The notes beneath the pieces were generated by a model, which did not search any database, was not told the origin of the DNA, and saw only the letters and a program-made list of their open reading frames with translations. A DNA stretch of 40,530 bases from an uncultured Muribaculaceae bacterium (lineage in GTDB: Bacteria > Bacteroidota > Bacteroidia > Bacteroidales > Muribaculaceae). The translations under genes and the position numbers were made by a program. Numbering within the stretch: the stretch's first letter is position 1; every line of letters starts with the position of its first letter. The stretch is from assembly GCA_947632485.1 (NCBI GenBank), contig CANRPJ010000027.1, forward strand, positions 1-40,530, written 5' to 3'. Positions 7,309 through 14,802 of this stretch are shown piece after piece.

Positions 7309-9444
7309 TCAGCGCGATGAGCCTAAAAATCTCCGCAGAAGCGACCAGGCTGCGGAAGGAGCCGCAGATGTGGAGATCGATTGCGAAAGAGGATCGATCG
7401 GCGTCGGGAGTTCGCTTCCCGATCCGAACTGCTCGGGATACACTACCAAAACGTTGTGACGCGAGAAATAGCGGCTCAGGAAGTTAGGGATATTCTCCAT
7501 ATCGGCTGAGAAACTGATCGACGTGCGTCGCGCTCCGATGATCACGAGCAGGTCATCATCTTCTACGGTACCGGCGTGGAGTATGAAATCGTCCCAGTCC
7601 GACATTGGCCTGTATTCCTGGCGGATCTCATAGCCTTCAGTGGTAATTACGCCTTGAATATAAGGAATCGTCTCCGGGTGGGCTATGAAGATTGCCCTGC
7701 AACCGAGCTGCACGGTAAGGTTGCCCATACGCTCTACCCACATTCGGAACCCGGTCTCATATTCAGCTTTCTGCGGCGCCACAATCACCAGCCGCCTCAC
7801 CGTATTGACGGGAATGAAGCAGCGGCTCAGCGTAATCATTCGGTTGGAGCTTCTGAGAAGCTGCTCGGTGAGGGAACCATAGAAAGTATCTACGATATTG
7901 CTTTTCCTATGCAGACCGATAATAAGGTCGGTGCAGTCGCGCTCCTTCATGGCATTGACGAGACCGGCACCGATATTCACATCGTAGCGTTCCAGCTCAT
8001 GAACCGGCACATCGGCTGCCACGGCGGCCTGTACCGCCGTCTGAAGAGCATTGCGACCCATGGCGGTAACGGTCGGGTCATCGCTATTGCGCACAAAAAG
8101 CGCCGTAATAGGCAGATCATTGCGCGGGTGGCGCATCAATACCGTAAGGCGCATGAGGCTCTCAGCCGTGATAGGATTAGCCACTGCTACCAACTGTCGC
8201 GCATTGCGGCGCTGAGGCCCATGCTCCTGCTTCAGTTCTTCGGCTGTAAGATCCATTCGCAGGCGCATCACGGCACGCTCCGTAGCCACCGATGCCACGA
8301 TGCAGCACACCAGAATCATCACCACGGCCCCGTTCATCACGTCGGGAGGCAGCAGATTATAACGATATCCGATCATGATTACGGCCAGCGTAGCGGCTGC
8401 CTTACCCGAAGTGAGGCCGAACATGATCCTGCGGTCGAGCGCCGGCATACCGAGCATCTTTTGCCCGATCAAGGCGGAAATCCATTTGGTAGAGAGAGCC
8501 ACTACTATCATAACCCCCGCGGCAAAGGCTACTCCCCACCCCTGGAAAATACCCTTCACATTCAGAAGCATTCCTACCCCGATAAGAAAATAGGGGATAA
8601 AGATTGCATTGCCCACAAAGCCAATGTGGCGCATCAACGCCGAGCGACCCGGCACAAACCTGTTGAGCACCAGTCCCGAAAGGAAAGCGCCGAGAATAGC
8701 TTCCAGGCCGATCAGCTGCGCTACAAGCGAGGCGAGAAATACCAGGGCGAGCACGAAGATAAACTGAGTGACCGACTCGTTGAAATTCCTGAAGAAAAAC
8801 CGCGCGAGCTTAGGGTAAAGGTAGGCTAAGGCCGCCACATAAGCGCCCGTAGAAAGCAGCAGGCGCAAGAGAGAACCCAGCCCGAAACTGCCCTGAACGC
8901 TAACTCCTACTGCACCGCCGAGGGTGAGCAGGGCCAGAAATACAGCTATAATCGTGCCGCATACGGCCACTACGACCGGACGAGCATTGCTCAGACCGAA
9001 ACGATTCACCACCGGATAGGAGATCAGCGTGTGGGAGGCATACATGGTGGCCACTATCGCCGCTGCACTCCATGCCATCGAGAAAGCGTAGCGTGACACC
9101 ACGAGCCCCACGGCCATCGGAATCAGGAAGGTAATGATACCGAAGATAATACCCGCCTTAAGGTTGCGCCGAAGATGCACCATATCAATCTCCACGCCGG
9201 CCAGAAACATCAGGTAAAGAATACCCACCTGGCCGAAAATCTCGAAGCTGGCATCATCGGCAAGCACATCAAACCCATGCGGCCCGACGAGCACCCCGGC
9301 AAGAATCATGCCTACGAGATGGGGAATCTTAAGGCGATTGAAAACCAGCGGCGTGAGAAGGATTATCACCAGCACCACCAGGAAAATGGCTACTGGCTGC
9401 TGCAGAGGCAACTGCATTATCCGACCTGCCGCTGAGAGAATCAT
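7309..9444 (-). CDS. CPA2-family cation:proton antiporter with C-terminal Usp-like region
   Basis: An inner-membrane Na+/H+ exchanger-type protein, 711 residues from the start chosen here. The first 400 or so residues hold about 12 membrane segments with family motifs LKIPHLVGMILAGVLVGPHG, MFLAGVEIDMVHLRRN and LEAILGAFLSGLVLNRFVP. The soluble tail (about 410-700) resembles universal-stress-protein folds, starting at RQLVAVANPITAESLMRL, with a second similar unit near VRRLVIVAPQKAEYETG. The open frame extends to 9489, inside the upstream gene, but the ATG at 9442-9444 overlaps that gene's TGA (ATGA), the usual layout of translationally coupled genes. The Usp-like tail probably senses nucleotides; ion and regulation are unknown. 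Confidence 0.87.
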   Translation of the reverse strand: MILSAAGRIMQLPLQQPVAIFLVVLVIILLTPLVFNRLKIPHLVGMILAGVLVGPHGFDVLADDASFEIFGQVGILYLMFLAGVEIDMVHLRRNLKAGIIFGIITFLIPMAVGLVVSRYAFSMAWSAAAIVATMYASHTLISYPVVNRFGLSNARPVVVAVCGTIIAVFLALLTLGGAVGVSVQGSFGLGSLLRLLLSTGAYVAALAYLYPKLARFFFRNFNESVTQFIFVLALVFLASLVAQLIGLEAILGAFLSGLVLNRFVPGRSALMRHIGFVGNAIFIPYFLIGVGMLLNVKGIFQGWGVAFAAGVMIVVALSTKWISALIGQKMLGMPALDRRIMFGLTSGKAAATLAVIMIGYRYNLLPPDVMNGAVVMILVCCIVASVATERAVMRLRMDLTAEELKQEHGPQRRNARQLVAVANPITAESLMRLTVLMRHPRNDLPITALFVRNSDDPTVTAMGRNALQTAVQAAVAADVPVHELERYDVNIGAGLVNAMKERDCTDLIIGLHRKSNIVDTFYGSLTEQLLRSSNRMITLSRCFIPVNTVRRLVIVAPQKAEYETGFRMWVERMGNLTVQLGCRAIFIAHPETIPYIQGVITTEGYEIRQEYRPMSDWDDFILHAGTVEDDDLLVIIGARRTSISFSADMENIPNFLSRYFSRHNVLVVYPEQFGSGSELPTPIDPLSQSISTSAAPSAAWSLLRRFLGSSR

Positions 9445-10868
9445 GATGACGACTGGGATTTCAGGGTAAGGCCGCGCTGGCGACCGCATTCAATCATATA
9501 AGCATAGGCGGCATCGTGCTCATTAGGCACTATGCCGTCGAGAATAGCGTCTTTCACTGCCTGCTTCAGCTCTGCCACAAGCGGACCCGGCTGAAGATCG
9601 AAAGCGGCCATTATCTCATTGCCGTCAACCGGATTCTTCCAGTTGCGGTATTCATCTTTAGCGTTCACCTCCGCCATGCGCTCGCGCACCAGGGCGAAAT
9701 TTTCCAGAATCCGGCGCACTTTCTCCGGATTTTTCGATGTTATGTCGGCTTCCGCCAGCAGCATAAGGTCATCGATATCAGGACCGGCCTCAGTAATCAT
9801 ACGGCGAACCGCACTGTCGGTCACACCCTCCTCGCCTACCGACTGCGGCCTCATGTGCATGCCCACAAGCTTGGCCACATATTTCATCTTATCGTTCTGG
9901 GGCATCTTCATCTTGCGGAAAATGCGGCCCACCATCTTCTCCCCTATGAAATTATGATTGCGGAATGTCCAGCCTACACCGCGCTCATATTTCTTCGTCA
10001 CAGGCTTGGCTATATCATGAAAGAGGGCTGCCCAGCGGAGCCATTCGCTGTCGCTTCGCGCCGCTACATTATCTACAACCTGAAGCGTGTGCAGGAAATT
10101 ATCCTTATGCCCTTTCCCCTCGCGGGTCTCCACTCCCTTTAGCGCAGCCAGCTCAGGCAGGATCTGATCAAGAAGCCCGGCCATGTCGAGGAGACGCCAG
10201 CCTACCGACGGCTTATCGGTGCGCATTATCTTCATCAGCTCATCGTTGATGCGCTCCCGGGTAATTATCTCCATTCTCCCGGCATTGCGCTTGATGGCAT
10301 CAAAGGTAGACTGCTCAATCCGGAATCCGAATCTCGTGGCGAAGCGGATTGCACGGAGCATTCGCAGCGGATCGTCGGAGAAAGTCGTATCAGGATCCAT
10401 CGGGGTCTTTATGATGCCACGGTGCAGATCAATAAGGCCGTTGAATGGATCTACGAGCTCTCCGAACCTATCCTTGTTAAGGCAGATAGCCATAGCGTTG
10501 ATAGTGAAATCCCGGCGCTTCTGATCATCGTCGAGAGTGCCGTCTTCCACTATCGGATTGCGACTGTCGTGGCTGTAGGACTCCTTACGCGCACCTACGA
10601 ACTCCAGCTCATACTGACGCCATTTCACCTGAGCCGTACCGAAATTGGCAAACACACTCAGATGCGCGCCGGGACCGAGACGCTCTGCTACTGCCTTGGC
10701 GAGACCGATGCCGCTGCCCACCGTCACAAAGTCAAGGTCGTCGGATTCACGCTCAAGGAAAATGTCGCGCACATATCCGCCTACTACATAGGCCTCCCTG
10801 CCCAACTCGTCGGCTACCTCGCCTACAAGTCGGAAAATCGGTTTATCTATGTCGCGGCTCATATCCAT
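9441..10868 (-). CDS. cca: CCA-adding tRNA nucleotidyltransferase / poly(A) polymerase family, with HD domain
   Basis: This 475-residue cytoplasmic enzyme belongs to the class II nucleotidyltransferases that add or repair the tRNA 3'-CCA end. The head domain shows AYVVGGYVRDIFLERESDDL followed by DLDFV (residues 44-48, metal-binding Asp pair) and RRDFTINAMAI. The RNA-binding and dimer region contains DDPLRMLRAIRFATRFGF. An HD phosphohydrolase domain follows, with LRWAALFHDIAKP. The gene overlaps gldH by 10 bases (ATGGATATGA) and overlaps the antiporter by the ATGA junction, so it lies in the rny-ricT-gldH operon. A poly(A) polymerase role cannot be excluded from sequence, but CCA addition is the usual role of HD-containing members. 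Confidence 0.9.
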   Translation of the reverse strand: MDMSRDIDKPIFRLVGEVADELGREAYVVGGYVRDIFLERESDDLDFVTVGSGIGLAKAVAERLGPGAHLSVFANFGTAQVKWRQYELEFVGARKESYSHDSRNPIVEDGTLDDDQKRRDFTINAMAICLNKDRFGELVDPFNGLIDLHRGIIKTPMDPDTTFSDDPLRMLRAIRFATRFGFRIEQSTFDAIKRNAGRMEIITRERINDELMKIMRTDKPSVGWRLLDMAGLLDQILPELAALKGVETREGKGHKDNFLHTLQVVDNVAARSDSEWLRWAALFHDIAKPVTKKYERGVGWTFRNHNFIGEKMVGRIFRKMKMPQNDKMKYVAKLVGMHMRPQSVGEEGVTDSAVRRMITEAGPDIDDLMLLAEADITSKNPEKVRRILENFALVRERMAEVNAKDEYRNWKNPVDGNEIMAAFDLQPGPLVAELKQAVKDAILDGIVPNEHDAAYAYMIECGRQRGLTLKSQSSS

Positions 10869-11416
10869 GGCTTCAATATCTTAAGTCCGTCCTCATCAGA
10901 AGCGTCAGCCCGCAAAAGGGTAAGCCCTATATTCCTCACCCCCTCCAGATCTTCATCTGTCAGCGCATGGCCTATCTCTACGTGGTAGCCCTCAGGCACC
11001 CTGAAATTCCTTCGTACCGTGTCAGCTACAGAATATAGCCCCAGCTTTCCCCGGCCTATGGGGTGACCCCGCCCGTCGGTGAGCCGGAGCTGAATCGTAT
11101 CGGTGCGCAGATAGCCTTCCTGAGCGAACTCTTCAAGAGTGAGCCAGAGCTCGCGGTAAGGGTATGCCCCGGTGTAGCGCACGCTCACCACCAAATCGTA
11201 TGCCTCCGATGCGCGGGTAGTGTCGGAATCTTCGGGATCGAAAGCAAAAGTCAGTTCGGGAGCCCAGCCATCGGCAGGGACATCGACAAACCGGCTGTAG
11301 CCCACACGGTCCGCCCCGCCGCATGAACAAAGCAGAATCGTCACCACCAGCGGCAGCAGTCTATTCGCCCCTCTGCTCTCCCTTAGGCCTGCGCTCTGGC
11401 CTGTCGCCTCTTTCAC
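10859..11416 (-). CDS. gldH: Gliding motility-type lipoprotein GldH
   Basis: GldH is an envelope lipoprotein first defined in gliding Flavobacterium and kept in many non-motile Bacteroidetes, where its role is unclear. A hydrophobic stretch (LLPLVVTILLCSC) ends at the lipobox Cys, followed by GGADRVGYSRFVDVPADGW and the beta-rich GldH body with AYPYRELWLTLEEFAQEG, ending KILKPWI. No ATG exists in the frame. The open frame runs back to a TTG at 11551 inside ricT; the GTG at 11414-11416 is used here because it gives a charged n-region before the hydrophobic core, but CTG or GTG codons just after the ricT stop (11361) are also possible. The 3' end overlaps cca by 10 bases. Family certain, start uncertain. 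Confidence 0.85.
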   Translation of the reverse strand: MKEATGQSAGLRESRGANRLLPLVVTILLCSCGGADRVGYSRFVDVPADGWAPELTFAFDPEDSDTTRASEAYDLVVSVRYTGAYPYRELWLTLEEFAQEGYLRTDTIQLRLTDGRGHPIGRGKLGLYSVADTVRRNFRVPEGYHVEIGHALTDEDLEGVRNIGLTLLRADASDEDGLKILKPWI

Positions 11417-12524
11417 CTCTGTCAAAGTCCGGTCGGTGACCTTTGAAGGGCACCTTTTTTTTCTTTTTCGACTTGTCGAAGCGGGTGAGACTATCCTGCC
11501 CCACCAGCTCCACAAACTCCTTGCGCTCACGGCCCGAAGTAGGCTGCACAAGCGACTCCGGCTTAACGCCCTGCTTGTTGAGGGCGATTATTTCGAAAGC
11601 CCTGCGGGCCGGCATCGTAACCAGATTGGCGGGAACTTTCTTATCGGTAGAATATGTAACCTCGCGCTTCAGGATATCGGCCTTGAAAAGATAATACAGA
11701 CCGTCTTGCGTCTCAAGCGGCACCTCCTTCGAAGGGATCTTACGCTGAGCGTCCATATAGGTATCCACCTCGAAATTGAGGCAGCATTTCAGCTTCGCAC
11801 ACTGGCCGGCCAGCTTCTGCGGATTCATCGACAGATCCTGAAAGCGGGCTGCAGCAGTGCCGACAGATACGAAACGCGTCATCCACCCCGAGCAGCATAG
11901 CGGACGCCCGCAGGGGCCGATTCCGCCAATGCGTCCCGCCTCCTGGCGCGCCCCGATCTGCTTCATCTCGATGCGCACATGGAATGTATCGGCCAGCACC
12001 CGGATCAGCTTACGGAAGTCGACCCTCTCATCTGCTATATAGTAGAATATCGCCTTAGCCCCATCGCCTTGATACTCTACATCACCGATTTTCATATTCA
12101 GCCCAAGCTCCTCAGCAATCTTGCGGCTCTCGATCATGGTATCATGCTCCTTCGCCTTGGCCTCCTCATATCGTTCAAGGTCCATAGGCCGAGCCTTACG
12201 GAACACGCGGCGCAGCTCCGTATCAGGCTTCACGCCAGCCTTCTTCATCTGCACCTTCACCAACGGGCCCACCATCAGCACCTTGCCTATATCATGGCCG
12301 GGCGACGCCTCCACAGCTACCATCTCGCCTATCTTAAGGTCGAGACGCGCCGGGTTGGTATAGAACCCCGTACGGGTATTCTTAAACTGCACCTGCACCA
12401 CATCGAAGGCCTCCGAACCAGCTATCTTTCCAAGCCAGTTCGTGCATGTAAGCTTACCCCGCGGAGTGTCGGAGCTGCTGTTGCCGCAGCACTCCGATCC
12501 GCTACGGATTTCCTCCTCGATCAT
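11361..12524 (-). CDS. ricT: PSP1-domain protein RicT (YaaT-like), cysteine-rich
   Basis: This 387-residue cytoplasmic protein belongs to the PSP1/RicT family. The PSP1 core contains IGEMVAVEASPGHDIGKV and GDGAKAIFYYIADERVDFRK. Two cysteine clusters typical of Fe-S-binding RicT follow: CGRPLCC (Cys205, 210, 211) and CAKLKCC (Cys242, 247, 248). The tail after about 340 is Lys/Arg/Glu-rich and probably disordered. In Bacillus subtilis RicT partners RNase Y in mRNA processing; here ricT starts only 7 bases after the rny stop, which supports the same partnership (inference). An extra CC pair near the N-terminus (residues 12-13) is of unknown use. The tail codons overlap the possible upstream starts of gldH. 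Confidence 0.9.
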   Translation of the reverse strand: MIEEEIRSGSECCGNSSSDTPRGKLTCTNWLGKIAGSEAFDVVQVQFKNTRTGFYTNPARLDLKIGEMVAVEASPGHDIGKVLMVGPLVKVQMKKAGVKPDTELRRVFRKARPMDLERYEEAKAKEHDTMIESRKIAEELGLNMKIGDVEYQGDGAKAIFYYIADERVDFRKLIRVLADTFHVRIEMKQIGARQEAGRIGGIGPCGRPLCCSGWMTRFVSVGTAAARFQDLSMNPQKLAGQCAKLKCCLNFEVDTYMDAQRKIPSKEVPLETQDGLYYLFKADILKREVTYSTDKKVPANLVTMPARRAFEIIALNKQGVKPESLVQPTSGRERKEFVELVGQDSLTRFDKSKKKKKVPFKGHRPDFDRGERGDRPERRPKGEQRGE

Positions 12525-12531
12525 GGCTTAA

Positions 12532-14073
12532 TCACTTTGCAAAGGCCACTGCGCGCGTTTCGCGAATCACCGTGATCTTAACCTGACCAGGATAAGTCAT
12601 CTCATCTTGAATCTTCTTGGCTATATCAGCCGACAGGCGCTCCGTATCAGCGTCGGTGATCTTGTCGGCTCCTACAATCACGCGGAGCTCACGACCGGCC
12701 TGGATTGCGTAGGTCTTGATCACTCCGGGATACGACAGAGCAAGCTGCTCAAGATCATTGAGACGCTTGATATAAGCCTCCACCACTTCGCGACGGGCAC
12801 CGGGACGGGCTCCGGAAATGGCATCGCATACCTGCACTATGGGAGCCAGAAGCGAGGTCTGCTCCACCTCATCATGGTGAGCGCCGATAGCATTGCAGAT
12901 TTCCGGTTTCTCTTTATACTTCTCGGCGAGCTTCATGCCGAAGATAGCGTGTGAAAGCTCCGGTTCATCGTCGGGCACCTTGCCTATATCGTGGAGCAGG
13001 CCGGCCCGGCGGGCTTTCTTCGGGTTGAGACCGAGCTCTGACGCCATAACGGCGCAAAGATTAGCCGTTTCGCGCGAATGCTGCAGCAGATTTTGCCCGT
13101 AGGAGCTTCTATATTTCATCTTGCCCACCATGCGGATTAGCTCCGGGTGGAGTCCGTGGATACCGAGGTCGATCGCCGTGCGTTTACCCGTTTCTATCAC
13201 CTCTTCCTCAACCTGCTTGCGCACTTTGGCTACCACCTCCTCAATGCGGGCAGGGTGGATTCGGCCGTCCATCACGAGCTGATGGAGCGCCAGGCGGGCA
13301 ATCTCCCTTCGCACGGGATCAAAGCCGCTGAGCACTATCGCTTCGGGCGTATCGTCAACAATTATCTCTATTCCTGTCGCTGCCTCGAGAGCCCGGATAT
13401 TACGGCCTTCACGTCCGATTATGCGCCCCTTGATCTCGTCGTTCTCTATATGGAACACCGTCACCGAGTTCTCCACGGCCGTCTCGGTAGCTACCCTCTG
13501 TATGCTCTGCACCACGATGCGCTTCGCCTCGCGGTTGGCAGTCATCTTGGCATCGTCCATTATATCGTTGATATAACCTGCCGCTGCCGTCTTAGCCTCA
13601 TCTTTCAGGCTTTCTACCAGGCGCTCCTTAGCTTCTTCCGCCGACAGGCCCGACACCCGCTCGAGCTCCTCCTTGGCGCTATGACGCAACTTCTCCACCT
13701 CTTCGCGACCAGTTGCAAGCGCCGCGGCCTGATTGTCGAGACCGGCCTGCACGGCATCGAGCTCATTGCGGCGCTTTGCCAGCTCGCTCTGCATCTGATT
13801 GAGCTGCAACTCACGCTGCTTTACGCGGGCCTCGCCGCTCTGCACCTTCTGCAGCTTCTGCTGAGCCACGCGTTCAGCATCATTCACTATCCGGAGACTC
13901 TCCTCCTTGGCCTCTACAAGTTTTTTCTCCTTAAGAAGCTCGGCATCTTTACCGGCCTCCGCGATTATTACGTTGGCTCGCGATGCGGCCCTCTTTAGGC
14001 TCAACAGTGAAGCCACCACATAGCCTATGATAGCCGACGAAGCCGCGATTATAATCCATACGGTTGTTTCCAT
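12532..14073 (-). CDS. rny: Ribonuclease Y
   Basis: The protein is 513 residues, the normal length. It has an N-terminal membrane anchor (about 5-25), a long coiled coil (30-195, rich in Glu, Lys, Arg and Ala), a KH domain with [15 protein letters not shown] (216-230), and an HD domain with QHSRETANL (His332) and LLHDIGK (His361, Asp362). RNase Y is the membrane-bound endoribonuclease that starts mRNA decay in many bacteria lacking RNase E control. It is followed closely by ricT and preceded by zapA, with an 82-base gap that holds no recognised RNA gene. All catalytic and RNA-binding motifs are intact. Confidence 0.95.
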   Translation of the reverse strand: METTVWIIIAASSAIIGYVVASLLSLKRAASRANVIIAEAGKDAELLKEKKLVEAKEESLRIVNDAERVAQQKLQKVQSGEARVKQRELQLNQMQSELAKRRNELDAVQAGLDNQAAALATGREEVEKLRHSAKEELERVSGLSAEEAKERLVESLKDEAKTAAAGYINDIMDDAKMTANREAKRIVVQSIQRVATETAVENSVTVFHIENDEIKGRIIGREGRNIRALEAATGIEIIVDDTPEAIVLSGFDPVRREIARLALHQLVMDGRIHPARIEEVVAKVRKQVEEEVIETGKRTAIDLGIHGLHPELIRMVGKMKYRSSYGQNLLQHSRETANLCAVMASELGLNPKKARRAGLLHDIGKVPDDEPELSHAIFGMKLAEKYKEKPEICNAIGAHHDEVEQTSLLAPIVQVCDAISGARPGARREVVEAYIKRLNDLEQLALSYPGVIKTYAIQAGRELRVIVGADKITDADTERLSADIAKKIQDEMTYPGQVKITVIRETRAVAFAK

Positions 14074-14155
14074 AATGTAGGTCTTTCTATGTCCGTTATT
14101 TTCAGTTCTTTCACCTTAACAGGCGACTCCGACCCCACGGAAACCTCAGAATGCC

Positions 14156-14446
14156 TCAAGATGAAGCCAATGTCTGCCCTATCTCACTGTCAAGCCTCTG
14201 CAACTCTGCGTTGGCTTCATCTAAATCATCGCAGAGATCCAGAAACTTAGAGGCTATCTGATAGGTCATCATTGCCAGTATATACTGAGTGGTGTGCTTC
14301 TTGAATATGGCTCTCCAGTCTGCAAAAACACCGTTGACGTAGCTTTCCGCACGCCTTACGGATTCCTGCCGGTCTTCTGCCACACCCTTCAGCATTATCA
14401 CCTCACCAGCTATATTTATTTGCATCTTTACTTTCTTCGGTTCCAT
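14156..14446 (-). CDS. zapA: Cell division protein ZapA
   Basis: A 96-residue ZapA-family protein that stabilises FtsZ filaments at the division ring. The N-terminal globular part (MQINIAGEVIMLKGVAEDRQ) has the expected beta-strand pattern, and a C-terminal coiled coil follows from about residue 55 (YILAMMTYQIASKFLDLCDD). The gene begins 7 bases after the stop of the small coiled-coil gene and lies upstream of rny, a gene order seen in other Bacteroidetes. Length and pattern match the family well. Confidence 0.85.
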   Translation of the reverse strand: MEPKKVKMQINIAGEVIMLKGVAEDRQESVRRAESYVNGVFADWRAIFKKHTTQYILAMMTYQIASKFLDLCDDLDEANAELQRLDSEIGQTLASS

Positions 14447-14453
14447 CGTGGGT

Positions 14454-14726
14454 TCATTCCTTTAGTTGGGAAATGCACTTATCGATGTCGCTTATCATTT
14501 TGGCGATTCGGCGCCTTGCGTTCACGATCTCTTCAGGTTCGGAAGCCAGCCGATGGCTCACTACCAGAAAAGCCTTGTCTGCGCGTTCCCGCTCGAGCTC
14601 GGAAGCATGTTGCCTCAAATCAGCCCGCAAGCGTTCATTTTCTTCACACTCACGCTTATAGGCTTCTTCGAGGTCACTGATACGAGCCGACAGACTCGCA
14701 ATCACTTTACGAAGCGAGGATGCCAT
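14454..14726 (-). CDS. Small coiled-coil protein upstream of zapA
   Basis: This 90-residue protein is almost entirely helical and charged. Heptad-like spacing of Leu, Ile and Ala runs through RISDLEEAYKRECEENERLR and IAKMISDIDKCISQLKE; there is no signal peptide or membrane segment. I do not recognise a named domain. Its place directly before zapA, with a 7-base gap and a shared promoter, suggests a ZapA or FtsZ-ring partner similar in concept to ZapB, but this is inference from position and shape only. A strong promoter match lies just upstream. Confidence 0.72.
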   Translation of the reverse strand: MASSLRKVIASLSARISDLEEAYKRECEENERLRADLRQHASELERERADKAFLVVSHRLASEPEEIVNARRRIAKMISDIDKCISQLKE

Positions 14727-14741
14727 TTCGCCAATTTTTCA

Positions 14742-14773
14742 CAAATTTAAGCATTTCTGCCCACATCAGCAAA
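14742..14773 (-). promoter_or_regulatory. Promoter of the coiled-coil gene, zapA and probably rny
   Basis: On the minus strand TTTG (14770-14773) and TAAATTTG (14742-14749) match the -33 and -7 boxes, separated by 20 bases. Transcription would start near 14735, giving a leader of about 9 bases. This probably serves the run coiled coil-zapA-rny-ricT-gldH-cca-antiporter, which has no large internal gap. Confidence 0.68.
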
Positions 14774-14802
14774 TACTCAGGCGTTTTTTGGCTCCTGCGC
14801 CA

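Noticed and set aside
9445..9489. 15-residue extension of the second antiporter
   Set aside because: It lies in the upstream gene; the ATGA overlap marks the more likely start.
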